Source: Henriciella sp045287255
GTDB lineage: Bacteria > Pseudomonadota > Alphaproteobacteria > Caulobacterales > Hyphomonadaceae
DNA: 64,000 nt
Direction of reading: 5' to 3'
NCBI RefSeq assembly: GCF_045287255.1
Contig: NZ_CP137142.1
Coordinates: forward strand, 1,860,001-1,924,000
Positions 12,057 through 21,124 of the stretch are shown piece by piece; position 1 is the stretch's first letter, and every line of letters begins with the position of its first letter. Position numbers and translations under genes: made by a program. The notes below the pieces were generated by a model that ran no database searches, was not told the DNA's origin, and worked only from the letters and a program-made list of their open reading frames with translations.

Positions 12057-13526
12057 CTATTCACTCCGCTCCTGAACGGTAAATTCAATACGCCGGTTCA
12101 TGGCGCGTCCTTCGGGTGTTTCATTGTCCGTTTTTGGGATATCCGGACCATAGCCTTTGACAATAAGGCGTTCTGCCTCAAATCCTGCATCTCTCATATA
12201 GTTGGCGACAGCCTGCGCGCGATCCTGACTGAGAGTCATGTTCGCCTCTCTGGCGCCGCTTGTATCGGTGTGTCCGCCAACCTCGAAAAGCAGTGTCTCT
12301 GCACAAGTGTCAGAGACAGCCATAATTTTGTCGAGGGTGATACCACTTTCCCGCGAGATAACGGCATTTCCGGTTTCAAACATAACCGCATTGGCATCCA
12401 TGATCAGATCAAAGGAAGCCTGGCAAGCCTGCAAAGGGTCATCGCCAAGATCAACACCCTGCAGCTCCTCAAGAATCACAGCAACAGGCTCAGCATCAAT
12501 CGTGACAGCATAGTCCCCTTCCAGCTTGCCCATATCTTCACGCAAGAATTGCAAGGTTGAGGTTGAAGCCTCTCCATCAAAAGTGAAACCGATTTCTTCG
12601 GGTTCAAAGGCCATTTCACCACTTTCAAACTGTGTAAAATGCGGCAATCCAAGGCGTACACCTTGAATCCAGTCTTCATACTGGGTGTCCGCTACAGTCA
12701 TATTATCAATGATTGGTCCATCAAAATGGGTCTGCGCAATCTGGGCAATCTCCGCCCGGTCAGCATCCGTCTCACAACTGCCCGACAACACTAAAGCGCC
12801 ATCTATATGTTCTGCGGTCCATAGACTTGGGCCGGAAATCCGCGCGATGCCCTGCCATGGGTCTGAAAGGTTAGAAACAGCCGCTGTTACGGCAATGCGG
12901 TTGGCATCATCCATCGCGATACCGCTAACCTTAAGCACCCTGTCCGTTAGTCGTGCCTCGCCGGAATCCAGTTTCTGCAATTGCGTGAGGCCAAACTTGG
13001 CAATTTCACCCCAGTCACCATCTGGCGCACCCTCCGCAAGCTTCGTACGATCACTCAGTGTATTCGGCATGACCGACATTGCTGCTGTCGCCAACTCAGT
13101 CTGCAACGCTTCACTCGGCACAACACCAGTCAGAATATAATCTTGCCCTTCTGTCTTGGTCGCCCGCCAGACAAAAGGCGAAACGACTGAAACTTCAGTT
13201 GCTTCCGTCAGTTCGGTTTCGACGCGAACAATACCGCCTCGCAACCAGCCACCTGGTCCGGCTGACGTCAGCACAAGCTGCTGGGCTGCCGCTATGGCAC
13301 CATCACTTGGAGCATTCCCGGTAATCGTGGCGACCTGACCATCCATAGTGATTGTAGCCCAGCCGAAATCGCCATCATGCAAAGCTGCCTCAGCCTTGGC
13401 TTGCAAAGTGGCCTGCATCTGCGCAGCACTCATATGGAAGTCTGACTGACCATGCGTGGCAACAAAACCAAGCAAGACCAGTCCCGAGGCTGAGAGGCCA
13501 GCAACGATCGTATTATAAGCACTCAT
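12057..13526 (-). CDS. OmpA-family envelope protein with BON-like repeats
   Basis: Encodes 489 residues from the ATG at 13526, preceded by AGGGGAG at good spacing. An N-terminal hydrophobic segment (about residues 7-24) exports or anchors it. The middle (about 40-330) has repeating alpha/beta units with the pattern V.ItG.vps..., resembling BON domains. The last about 110 residues are an OmpA C-terminal domain (EVGGHTDTSGAREANMTLS, then DRAQAVANYMRDAG and NRRIEF), which binds peptidoglycan. The combination recalls BON-OmpA proteins of actinobacteria and Caulobacterales. It is translationally coupled to the downstream coiled-coil/HhH gene and divergent from the rRNA methyltransferase pair. Confidence 0.82.
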   Translation of the reverse strand: MSAYNTIVAGLSASGLVLLGFVATHGQSDFHMSAAQMQATLQAKAEAALHDGDFGWATITMDGQVATITGNAPSDGAIAAAQQLVLTSAGPGGWLRGGIVRVETELTEATEVSVVSPFVWRATKTEGQDYILTGVVPSEALQTELATAAMSVMPNTLSDRTKLAEGAPDGDWGEIAKFGLTQLQKLDSGEARLTDRVLKVSGIAMDDANRIAVTAAVSNLSDPWQGIARISGPSLWTAEHIDGALVLSGSCETDADRAEIAQIAQTHFDGPIIDNMTVADTQYEDWIQGVRLGLPHFTQFESGEMAFEPEEIGFTFDGEASTSTLQFLREDMGKLEGDYAVTIDAEPVAVILEELQGVDLGDDPLQACQASFDLIMDANAVMFETGNAVISRESGITLDKIMAVSDTCAETLLFEVGGHTDTSGAREANMTLSQDRAQAVANYMRDAGFEAERLIVKGYGPDIPKTDNETPEGRAMNRRIEFTVQERSE

Positions 13527-13610
13527 TTGCAATCTCCCCTTCAGACTGCGCGATGCCATACATCTGCATCATGACTTGGAATCACACAAGTGCATGTTAC
13601 ACGGGCCATC

Positions 13611-14423
13611 ATGACTGTTTCCCCCGACCTTATAAGCTCAGCAAGCAATCCTCGCATTAAGCGGCTTCGTAGCCTGGAACGCAAGAAAGGCCGTGCAGAA
13701 AACAGCCTTTTCCTGGCTGAAGGCGCGCGATTGATTGAACAGGCGCTTGCGGCAGGCTGGGAGGTTGAGACACTTGTGATCTCTAATTCCGGTAGTGAAC
13801 GAGACTTTGTTCAAGCGCTTGCTGAGCGAGTTTCTGCAGCTGGCGGAGACGTCCTTCAGGTGCCTGACCGTCTCGCCGGGTCGATCGCCCGCAAGGATAA
13901 TCCGCAATCTGTGATCGCTGCCATCAAACAGCGCCCACTCACACTGAATGATCTTGATACCAGTCATAAGGGTCTATGGATTGGCCTTTATGAATGTCGC
14001 GACCCCGGCAATCTCGGCACGATCCTGCGGACCGCTGACTGCGCGGATGTTGCAGGCGTGATCATGATCGAACAATGCTGTGATCCTTACAGTGTGGAAG
14101 CCGTGCGGGCCTCAATGGGGTCGCTATTTGATGTTCGCCTGGCTCGTGCAGATTTTGCGACCTTCAATATCTGGCGCAAGACGGCAGGACTGAACATGGT
14201 GGCCGCCAGCGTAAACGGCGATACCAGTCATGTTGGTGTCGATTTCGTACGACCCAGCCTGATACTGATGGGCAATGAGCAATCAGGTTTGCCGGATGCG
14301 GTTGAAGCCGAGTGCAATACGCTCTGTTTGATCCCAATGCGTGGCGGTGCCGATAGCCTCAACCTCGCGCAGGCCACCGCGATCATGCTGTATGAAGGCT
14401 GGCGTCAGAGAGGGTTTGCCTGA
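13611..14423 (+). CDS. TrmH/SpoU-family RNA 2'-O-methyltransferase
   Basis: Encodes 270 residues from the ATG at 13611. An N-terminal substrate-binding domain (SASNPRIKRLRSLERKKGR, with LFLAEGARLIEQAL) is followed by the SPOUT knot: motif 1 RDPGNLGTILRTADC, motif 2 LILMGNEQSGLP, motif 3 IPMRGGADSLNLAQATAIMLYE. This is the arrangement of 23S rRNA 2'-O-ribose methyltransferases such as RlmB and TsnR. The exact nucleotide cannot be read from sequence. Its TGA overlaps the ATG of the next methyltransferase, so the two are translated together. Confidence 0.92.
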   Translation: MTVSPDLISSASNPRIKRLRSLERKKGRAENSLFLAEGARLIEQALAAGWEVETLVISNSGSERDFVQALAERVSAAGGDVLQVPDRLAGSIARKDNPQSVIAAIKQRPLTLNDLDTSHKGLWIGLYECRDPGNLGTILRTADCADVAGVIMIEQCCDPYSVEAVRASMGSLFDVRLARADFATFNIWRKTAGLNMVAASVNGDTSHVGVDFVRPSLILMGNEQSGLPDAVEAECNTLCLIPMRGGADSLNLAQATAIMLYEGWRQRGFA

Positions 14424-15316
14424 TGGAACTGAAGTCCACCCTTTTCCTTGCTGATCAATGGAACAACGACCAGTATAGCCTGCTTGATAGCGGCGATGGG
14501 CAGAAGCTCGAACGGTTTGGCAGCCAGACCGTAATCCGGCCCGACCCACAAGCCTTTTGGCCCCCTGCAGCCCCGATAGAAAACTGGACAGCCGATGCAC
14601 ATTTTGATGCAAAATCCGGCGATGATGATCGCGGCAATTGGCGGCTTTTGAACCCCGCAGCCCCTAACGAGTGGCCAATGGAGTGGCGTGGTCTGCATCT
14701 GAATGCGCGCCGTACCCCTTTCCGGCATCTTGGCCTGTTTCAGGAACACAGCGTTCACTGGGCTTTTGCCCAGGAGAAAATACGTAGCGCAGGCCGTCCG
14801 GTCAAACTGCTCAACCTGTTTGGCTATACAGGCATGATGAGCCTTGCAGCCGCGCAAGCTGGCGCCGAAGTCACGCACCTGGATGCCAGCCCCAAATCGA
14901 ATGGCTATGGCAAAGAGCATCAGGCCATAAGCGGGTTGGAGGACAAGCCCATCCGCTGGATCGCCGATGATGCGATGAAGTTCACCGCTCGCGAGATCCG
15001 CCGCGGCAATCGCTATGACGCCATCGTGCTTGATCCTCCGAAATTCGGACGCGGGACCAAGAATGAAACCTGGCGGTTTGAGGAAGACCTGCCCGGCCTC
15101 CTCGCCAATGTCCGCGCTTTGTTGTCTGACGAACCACTCTTTGTAATCCTGACGGCCTATGCCGTGCGCCTGTCTCATATCGCCTTGGCGCAGGCCCTCG
15201 CCGGACACTTGAAGGGTTTGGGCGGGCAGATTGAAATGGGCGAAATGGCGATCCCGCATGCCCATGATGACCGCCTGCTACCTACCGCCATCTGCGCGCG
15301 CTGGTCGAAAACATAG
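14423..15316 (+). CDS. Class I SAM-dependent RNA methyltransferase (RlmI/RlmL-like)
   Basis: Encodes 297 residues. The SAM-binding motif I is LLNLFGYTGMMSLAAAQAGA near residue 130, followed by the acidic VTHLDASPKSN. The catalytic motif IV is DPPKFGRG near residue 210, which in the m5C/m2G rRNA methyltransferase family holds the target base. The protein lacks the PUA domain of RlmI, so it resembles the shorter alphaproteobacterial members. Coupling to the upstream TrmH-family enzyme suggests that both modify ribosomal RNA. A terminator for the opposite strand lies just after the stop. Confidence 0.88.
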   Translation: MELKSTLFLADQWNNDQYSLLDSGDGQKLERFGSQTVIRPDPQAFWPPAAPIENWTADAHFDAKSGDDDRGNWRLLNPAAPNEWPMEWRGLHLNARRTPFRHLGLFQEHSVHWAFAQEKIRSAGRPVKLLNLFGYTGMMSLAAAQAGAEVTHLDASPKSNGYGKEHQAISGLEDKPIRWIADDAMKFTAREIRRGNRYDAIVLDPPKFGRGTKNETWRFEEDLPGLLANVRALLSDEPLFVILTAYAVRLSHIALAQALAGHLKGLGGQIEMGEMAIPHAHDDRLLPTAICARWSKT

Positions 15317-15342
15317 AAAAACGGCGAGCTTCTGCCCGCCGT
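15317..15342 (-). terminator. Rho-independent terminator after the NfeD gene
   Basis: On the minus strand, stem ACGGCGGGC/GCTCGCCGT (one G-T pair) with an AGAA loop runs into TTTTTC. It ends the stomatin-NfeD transcript. It also sits against the stop of the plus-strand methyltransferase, though the plus side has no T-run. Confidence 0.8.
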
Positions 15343-15369
15343 CATCAATTGAGATGTGTAAGAACGCTC

Positions 15370-15843
15370 TTAAGCGACTTTGACTTTCAGGCTGTTGCCT
15401 GCCGTGTCTTCGACAATGACGCCGGTGCCGCTCACCGGATTGCTGCCATCGACCGTCTGGGCTGACCATTCGGTATCGCCAAGCTTCACCCGGCCCGAGC
15501 CGCCAACAAAGTCTGTAGCAACCACACCGCGCTGACCAAGGGTTCCGGCCATACGCTTGTTCAGCGTTGGGTGCTCCTCAATATTCTCACGCATTTTGCG
15601 AAACACTGTGCGTCCCATAATGAACAAGCCTGTCGAGGCGATGGCGAAGACAATCAATTGCCCTTGCCAGGCGGCCATTTCAGCCGGGGCGAGCGCCGCG
15701 AACACTGATGTCAAAGCTGCGGCTATCGCGATCCAGAGCAGATCAAATGTCCCCAAAACCATCTCAACCGAGATCAGGAACAGTCCCAGGGCCAGCCAGT
15801 GCCAGGCCGTGGGCGGCCACAGAGAGAAATCAAGACCGTCCAT
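15370..15843 (-). CDS. NfeD-family membrane protein
   Basis: Encodes 157 residues. Three membrane segments lie in the first about 80 residues (WHWLALGLFLISVEMVLG; LLWIAIAAALTSVFAAL; LIVFAIASTGLFIMG). They are followed by a cytoplasmic OB-fold domain (LGQRGVVATDFVGGSGRVKLGDTEWSA...) typical of short NfeD proteins. NfeD partners stomatin/QmcA-type proteins, and here its ATG overlaps the stomatin stop (TAATG), so the two are made together. Members are proposed to modulate membrane microdomains or stress proteolysis; the precise role is unknown. Confidence 0.9.
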   Translation of the reverse strand: MDGLDFSLWPPTAWHWLALGLFLISVEMVLGTFDLLWIAIAAALTSVFAALAPAEMAAWQGQLIVFAIASTGLFIMGRTVFRKMRENIEEHPTLNKRMAGTLGQRGVVATDFVGGSGRVKLGDTEWSAQTVDGSNPVSGTGVIVEDTAGNSLKVKVA

Positions 15844-16796
15844 TAGTTACCCCCTGTTGGTGGCACCCCTAGACGGGCCGTCGTCGCATCCTTGGCCGCA
15901 TCGGTGAGGCCTTTAATGCCCTCAATCGTGCCGAGGATTGAGCTGAACTCAGCCGGGATGATAACCGTCTTGTTGCCACCCGCCATCGCCAGCTTCTCAA
16001 AGGCGGCAACATATTGCTGTCCAAGGAAGTAATTAATCGCGTTAACGTCACCCTTGGCAATCGCTTCAGATACGAAGGCTGTCGCTTTGGCTTCGGCTTC
16101 ACCCTCACGCTCACGCGCTTCAGCATCACGGAAAGCAGCTTCCCGGCGCCCTTCAGCCTCAAGGATAGTAGACTGCTTTTCCCCTTCGGCACGCAGAATG
16201 GCTGACTGTTTTTCACCTTCAGCGGTCAGAATTTCCGCACGCTTGAGGCGCTCGGCCTTCATCTGGCGCGCCATGGCTTCGGTGATGTCGGCTGGTGGAG
16301 AAAGATCGGCAATCTCAATCCGAGTGACCTTCACGCCCCAAGGGTTGGTCGCAGAATCAACCACTGAGAGCAAACGCGCATTGATGTCATCGCGATTAGA
16401 CAGGACTTCATCGAGGTCCATTGAGCCAACCACTGTCCTGATATTGGTTAGCGAGAGGTTGGTAATCGCGTTTTCAAGATTATTCACCTCATAAGCGGCA
16501 GCAACCGGATCAATCACTTGTGTAAACACAACCGCGTCACAGGATACCTGCGCATTATCGCGGGTAATCACTTCCTGTGTCGGGATATCGAGTACACTCT
16601 CCATCATGTTCATCTTGCGCCCAACGCGCTGATAGAACGGGATCAGAAAGTGCATGCCAGGCCCCAGCGTGCGCGTATAACGCCCAAACGCCTCGACCGT
16701 GAAATTAAAGCCTTGCGGGACCACTTTCACCGCTGAAGTCAGCAAGACAAAAGCAGCAACCGCCAAAAGGCCAAGTAGGATAAGTTGAGATTCCAT
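15843..16796 (-). CDS. SPFH/Band 7 (stomatin/QmcA-like) protein
   Basis: Encodes 317 residues. One N-terminal membrane anchor (ILLGLLAVAAFVLLTSAVK) precedes the Band 7/SPFH domain (VPQGFNFTVEAFGRYTRTLGPG...MMESVLDIPTQEVITRDN). A long Glu/Ala/Arg/Lys-rich coiled coil follows (about residues 180-250, with repeated AEGEKQSAI/TIL units), and then a conserved C-terminal FEKLAMAGGNKTVIIPAEF. This is the QmcA-type architecture, forming oligomers at the inner membrane. It is coupled to the NfeD gene downstream and probably works with it. The repeat units within the coiled coil are the normal family pattern. Confidence 0.93.
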   Translation of the reverse strand: MESQLILLGLLAVAAFVLLTSAVKVVPQGFNFTVEAFGRYTRTLGPGMHFLIPFYQRVGRKMNMMESVLDIPTQEVITRDNAQVSCDAVVFTQVIDPVAAAYEVNNLENAITNLSLTNIRTVVGSMDLDEVLSNRDDINARLLSVVDSATNPWGVKVTRIEIADLSPPADITEAMARQMKAERLKRAEILTAEGEKQSAILRAEGEKQSTILEAEGRREAAFRDAEAREREGEAEAKATAFVSEAIAKGDVNAINYFLGQQYVAAFEKLAMAGGNKTVIIPAEFSSILGTIEGIKGLTDAAKDATTARLGVPPTGGN

Positions 16797-16868
16797 TTTT
16801 GGTCCTCCCTGATTATGACCAATAGTTCATGTGGGAAGACATTTTCCGTTTTTCAATAATTTATCATC

Positions 16869-16903
16869 GAAAAACGGCGCATCTGTCCTCCAGATACGCC
16901 GTT
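16869..16903 (-). terminator. Rho-independent terminator after the peroxiredoxin gene
   Basis: On the minus strand, AACGGCGTATCTG pairs with CAGATGCGCCGTT around a GAGGA loop and runs into TTTTTC. It lies 30 bp past the peroxiredoxin stop and separates it from the stomatin gene downstream. Confidence 0.9.
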
Positions 16904-16935
16904 GTCACACGATTCCGTGACTCTTTTCGCTTTAT

Positions 16936-17418
16936 TTAGAGCTGGCCGAGCAGGTGCTCTGCACTGGACACGGCAAAGCCGCCGCCATCTTCAACGTTCA
17001 GCTCAGCCACTTCGCCATCTTTGACCAGCATGGAGTAGCGCTGAGACCGGCTGCCCATACCAAAACCACTGGCATCCAGCTCAAGGCCAATCGCCTTGGC
17101 AAAGTCACCATTGCCATCGGCAAGCATGCGTACTTTGCCATCCGCGCCGCTCTCGCTGCCCCATGCCCCCATAACGAAAACATCATTCACGGATGTACAG
17201 ACAATCTCGTCCACACCTTTGGCGGCCAGCTCGCCTTGCTTCTCAACAAAGCCCGGCAGGTGCTTGGCAGAACATGTCGGCGTATAGGCGCCCGGTACAG
17301 CAAACATGGCAACCGTCTTGCCCGCGAACACGTCCGCCGTGCTGCGCGGTTCTGGTCCATTTGCCGTCATTTCCATGAAGGTCGTTTCGGGAAGTTTATC
17401 ACCAACCTTGATTGTCAT
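16936..17418 (-). CDS. Peroxiredoxin, Prx5/type II (atypical 2-Cys or 1-Cys)
   Basis: Encodes 160 residues of a thiol peroxidase. The active-site motif VPGAYTPTCSAKHLPGF near residue 41-57 contains the peroxidatic Cys and its Thr partner, and the catalytic Arg is in the SQRYSML stretch. A second Cys is in EIVCTSVNDVF, a position seen in many Prx5 proteins. The enzyme reduces hydrogen peroxide and organic hydroperoxides in the cytoplasm; its reductant (thioredoxin or glutaredoxin) is not shown here. It is monocistronic with its own terminator and is divergent from yqgE. Confidence 0.93.
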   Translation of the reverse strand: MTIKVGDKLPETTFMEMTANGPEPRSTADVFAGKTVAMFAVPGAYTPTCSAKHLPGFVEKQGELAAKGVDEIVCTSVNDVFVMGAWGSESGADGKVRMLADGNGDFAKAIGLELDASGFGMGSRSQRYSMLVKDGEVAELNVEDGGGFAVSSAEHLLGQL

Positions 17419-17504
17419 CGCCGTCTCTCCTGTTTTGACTTACCTGCCATGTAAGGGCGATGTGTCGCTTGCCAAGCCAAGAAAGTTCCGTCAGCCTCTT
17501 CGCC

Positions 17505-18077
17505 ATGGATGAAACAGACACAGATGGCCTGACAGGCAAATTGCTGGTGGCGATGCCCGGGATTGGCGATGATCGGTTCGAGCGAGCCGTGATCCTCGTC
17601 TGCGCCCATGCCGAGAGCTATGCCATGGGGCTGGTCCTGAATGATCCGATGGATAATCTTACCCTGCCTGATCTCTTTGATCAGCTAGGCATTGAGCAGG
17701 ATATAAAACTGCCCGAAGTCCCGGTGTTGAATGGCGGACCAGTTGGCACCGATCGTGGCTTTGTCATCCATTCCAATGACTATTTCAGTGATGGCGCAAC
17801 GATGACTGTCACTGACAGCCTATGTATGACGGCAACGCGGGATGTGCTTGTGGCCATGGCCAGTGGCGCGTCCCCGCGCAAATCAGTGCTGAGCCTTGGC
17901 TATTCTGGCTGGGGACCAGGGCAGCTGGAATATGAGCTTAGCCAGAATGCCTGGATCGTTGCAGACCCCATCCCAGATTTGGTGTTCAGCGCTGACTATG
18001 CCGCAAAGTGGGAAGCCACGCTTGAGCAGATCGGGATCGATCCAGCTTTCCTGCACATGGATGGCGGCGAGGCCTAA
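17505..18077 (+). CDS. YqgE/AlgH family protein (UPF0301)
   Basis: Encodes 190 residues if started at the ATG at 17505; an upstream ATG at 17460 would add 15 residues and cannot be excluded. Family stretches are GKLLVAMPGIGDDRFERAVILVCAHAE, MGLVLN near residue 42 and LGYSGWGPGQLEYELSQNAW near residue 140. The family is conserved in proteobacteria and was once named AlgH for alginate regulation, but its biochemical role is unknown. It converges on putP with only 6 bp between stops. Confidence 0.9.
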   Translation: MDETDTDGLTGKLLVAMPGIGDDRFERAVILVCAHAESYAMGLVLNDPMDNLTLPDLFDQLGIEQDIKLPEVPVLNGGPVGTDRGFVIHSNDYFSDGATMTVTDSLCMTATRDVLVAMASGASPRKSVLSLGYSGWGPGQLEYELSQNAWIVADPIPDLVFSADYAAKWEATLEQIGIDPAFLHMDGGEA

Positions 18078-18083
18078 CGCGCG

Positions 18084-19622
18084 CTAGCTCGCCGCTTTCA
18101 CCATGACCTCGCGCATGTCCGCATAGCCTTTGGCGACATCTGCTTTCACGTTTCGGCCAAACAGGCTGACTATAATTGCGGAAGCCCCTGCCATGAGGAA
18201 GCCCGGAACGATCTCATAAATCACGCTTGAGAGGCTCTGCCCATCAATTGTAATAGGCGCATAGAGCCAGAACAGAACAGTCCCTGCCCCGACAATCATG
18301 CCGGCGAGTGCGCCATCGCGGGTCATCTTACCCCAAAACAGGCTTAGCAAGATGATTGGCCCAAATGCGGCGCCAAATCCGGCCCATGCATTTGAAACCA
18401 GTGAGAGAATATTGCTGGAGCGATCAAACGCTAAAGCAATTGCGACGAGGCAAACGACGATCGTCGCAACCCGCCCAATCAGGACCAATTCTGACTGGCT
18501 CGCTTCCCGGCGCAGGAAAGTCTTGTACAGATCCTCTGTCAAAGAACTGGATGAGACCAGAAGCTGCGAGGAGATCGTGCTCATAATCGCAGCGAGTATG
18601 GCTGCCAACAAGAAGCCGGACACAAGTGGATGGAACAGGGTCTGGCTCAGCAAAATGAAGATGGTTTCCGGGTCAGACAGGTCTGCCTGCAATCCGTTTT
18701 GCTGAACATATGCGACGCCAACATAGCCGACCAGAACCGCCCCAAGGACGGTCACAAACATCCAGCTCATACCGATCCAACGGGCGACAGCAACGTCCTT
18801 CAGGCTACGAATGGCCATGAACCGAACGATAATGTGCGGCTGGCCGAAATAGCCGAGCCCCCAAGCCATGAGCGAGATAAAGCCTAACAAGGTCATGCTT
18901 TCAGGCCAAAGCGAAAAGAACTGCGTACCTGAATCTGTGCCCGCAGGAACCGTCGCTTCGACAATACTGGTTTCTGCGCCGCCTATCCCGCCAATCGCAA
19001 AGAAAGCGATCACCGGAACCAGAACCAGCGCGATGAACATGATGCAGCCCTGCACAAAGTCCGTCAGACTGACCGCCATGAACCCGCCAATCACAGTATA
19101 AGCCAAGACAACGCCGGCTGTGAGGAACAGCCCTAATTGATAATCAAGCCCAAACGAGGCTTCAAACAGCTTTCCACCCGCGACGATCCCAGCGGATGTG
19201 TAGAGCGTAAAAAAGATGATGATTACCAGAGCCGAGATCAGCCGCAAGGCATGCGAGCGATCATTGAACCGGTTCTCGAAAAAGTCCGGAATGGTAATCG
19301 AGTCATTCGCCATCTCCGTATAAACACGAAGACGGGGCGCTACGAAGCGATAGTTCAGGTAAGCACCAATCAACAAACCAACGACAATCCAGGCGGCGGA
19401 AAAACCACCGACATAAACCGCGCCCGGCAAGCCCATCAGCATCCAGCCACTCATGTCCGACGCCCCAGCTGATAAAGCACCAACTGCAGGATGCAGTTTG
19501 CGTCCACCAAGCATGTATTCCGAAACATCACTGGTCGATGTTCGATAGGCGTAAAGGCCAATGGCCAACATCAGAGCGAAATAGGCCCCAAGCGAAATCA
19601 TTTCAGGTAAGCTGATTGTCAT
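18084..19622 (-). CDS. putP: Sodium/proline symporter
   Basis: Encodes 512 residues with about 13 membrane segments of the sodium:solute symporter family. The GASDMSGWMLMGLPGAVY stretch near residue 55 includes the Na+-site residues typical of PutP. The conserved GGFMAVSLTDFVQG, FGQPHIIVRFMA and AAILAAIMSTISSQLLVSSSSLTEDLYK stretches are all present. Length equals that of the E. coli transporter. It takes up proline with Na+, supplying carbon/nitrogen or osmoprotection. It is divergent from ugd, and no putA is next to it. Confidence 0.92.
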   Translation of the reverse strand: MTISLPEMISLGAYFALMLAIGLYAYRTSTSDVSEYMLGGRKLHPAVGALSAGASDMSGWMLMGLPGAVYVGGFSAAWIVVGLLIGAYLNYRFVAPRLRVYTEMANDSITIPDFFENRFNDRSHALRLISALVIIIFFTLYTSAGIVAGGKLFEASFGLDYQLGLFLTAGVVLAYTVIGGFMAVSLTDFVQGCIMFIALVLVPVIAFFAIGGIGGAETSIVEATVPAGTDSGTQFFSLWPESMTLLGFISLMAWGLGYFGQPHIIVRFMAIRSLKDVAVARWIGMSWMFVTVLGAVLVGYVGVAYVQQNGLQADLSDPETIFILLSQTLFHPLVSGFLLAAILAAIMSTISSQLLVSSSSLTEDLYKTFLRREASQSELVLIGRVATIVVCLVAIALAFDRSSNILSLVSNAWAGFGAAFGPIILLSLFWGKMTRDGALAGMIVGAGTVLFWLYAPITIDGQSLSSVIYEIVPGFLMAGASAIIVSLFGRNVKADVAKGYADMREVMVKAAS

Positions 19623-19816
19623 GGGAATCGTCTTTATCGCGCCTCATACGATTTGTCTTGTACCCACGATTTTCTAAGCGTCAGCGCTCGGAACACCCTA
19701 AAACAGATGACAAACTATTATGCAGGACTTGCGGCGATCCCGCACTTGACCCTTTTGGCAAAAAAGCGCACCCCTCGCCCCGACTTTAAGGACACCAGTA
19801 AACTGAGAGGTGAGCC

Positions 19817-21124
19817 ATGCGTGTAGCGATGATTGGGACAGGCTATGTTGGTCTTGTCAGTGGGGCTTGTTTTGCCGATTTCGGCCATGTCGTAACTTGC
19901 GTTGATAAGGACGCCAGCAAGATTGACCGCCTGCACGAAGGCATCATGCCGATTTATGAGCCGGGCCTCGACAAGCTGGTTGAAACCAATGTTCAGGAAG
20001 AGCGCCTCTTCTTCACGACAGAGGCGAAGGATGCAATTGCCGATGCCGATGCCGTTTTCATTGCTGTCGGCACACCCTCCCGGCGTGGCGATGGTCATGC
20101 GGACCTGTCTTACGTTTATGCCGCCGCTGAAGAAATCGCCAAGCTGATGACTGGCTTCACTGTGGTTGTCACTAAATCGACGGTCCCGGTTGGCACAGGC
20201 GATGAGGTCGAAGCGATCATTCGCAAGACCAATCCAGATGCGGATTTTGCGGTTGTCTCAAACCCGGAATTCCTGCGCGAAGGTGCTGCAATTGGCGACT
20301 TCAAACGTCCGGATCGCGTGGTCGTCGGCACTGATAATGAGCAAGCCAAAGAGGTCATGCGCGAGCTTTACCGCCCGCTTTACCTGAATGAGACCCCAAT
20401 CGTCTTCACCAACCGCCGCACATCTGAACTAATCAAATATGCCGCCAACGCTTTCCTTGCAGTGAAGATCACCTTCATCAACGAGATGGCGGACCTTTGC
20501 GAAAAAGTCGGCGCGAACGTACAGGAAGTTTCTAAAGGCATCGGTCTTGATGGCCGGATCGGGCCAAAATTCCTGAATGCCGGGCCCGGCTATGGCGGCT
20601 CCTGCTTCCCGAAAGATACGCTGGCGCTCACCAAAACCGCCAATGATCATAATAGTCCAGTGCGCATTGTCGATACGGTTGTGGAGGTCAACGCTGCGCG
20701 CAAGAAAGCGATGGCGGATAAAGTCATCGCGGCCATGGGCGGCGACGTCTCCGGCAAGACAATTGGTATTCTAGGCCTCGCCTTTAAGCCGAACACAGAC
20801 GATATGCGCGATGCTCCAAGCCTCGACATCATTCCAGCGCTGATCGCTGCAGGCGCAACTATCAAAGCCTATGACCCCGAAAGCATGGAAGAAGCCAGCC
20901 ACATGATGGAAGGTATCAACTATGCCAAGAACCCGTATGAAGCGCTGGAAGGCGCTGATGCCATGGTGATCATCACCGAGTGGAACCAGTTCCGTGCGCT
21001 TGATCTGGATCGCGTTAAAGACACGCTGAATGGCAATGTCGTTGTTGACCTGCGTAATATTTACGAAGCATCTGACATGGCCAAACGCGGTTTTGCCTAT
21101 ACGAGCATCGGACGACCTGTCTGA
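19817..21124 (+). CDS. ugd: UDP-glucose 6-dehydrogenase
   Basis: Encodes 435 residues. It oxidises UDP-glucose to UDP-glucuronate with two NAD+. The N-terminal NAD site is IGTGYVGLVSGACFADFGH. The catalytic Cys is in GGSCFPKD near residue 260, with the family Lys in AVKITFINEMADLCE. The C-terminal UDP-binding domain starts KTIGILGLAFKPNTDDMRDAPS. An AGAGGTGAGCC ribosome site precedes the ATG. It is followed, with overlapping stop/start, by a small membrane protein and then UDP-xylose synthase, so this unit feeds nucleotide sugars for surface polysaccharide. Confidence 0.97.
   Translation: MRVAMIGTGYVGLVSGACFADFGHVVTCVDKDASKIDRLHEGIMPIYEPGLDKLVETNVQEERLFFTTEAKDAIADADAVFIAVGTPSRRGDGHADLSYVYAAAEEIAKLMTGFTVVVTKSTVPVGTGDEVEAIIRKTNPDADFAVVSNPEFLREGAAIGDFKRPDRVVVGTDNEQAKEVMRELYRPLYLNETPIVFTNRRTSELIKYAANAFLAVKITFINEMADLCEKVGANVQEVSKGIGLDGRIGPKFLNAGPGYGGSCFPKDTLALTKTANDHNSPVRIVDTVVEVNAARKKAMADKVIAAMGGDVSGKTIGILGLAFKPNTDDMRDAPSLDIIPALIAAGATIKAYDPESMEEASHMMEGINYAKNPYEALEGADAMVIITEWNQFRALDLDRVKDTLNGNVVVDLRNIYEASDMAKRGFAYTSIGRPV

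Noticed and set aside
16140..16230. Repeated AEGEKQS-coding units as a DNA repeat
   Set aside because: This is the normal repeated coiled-coil segment of stomatin/QmcA-type proteins.
16911..16923. Two GANTC sites 8 bp apart
   Set aside because: They lie past the end of the peroxiredoxin gene, not in a promoter, so a regulatory reading is not supported.
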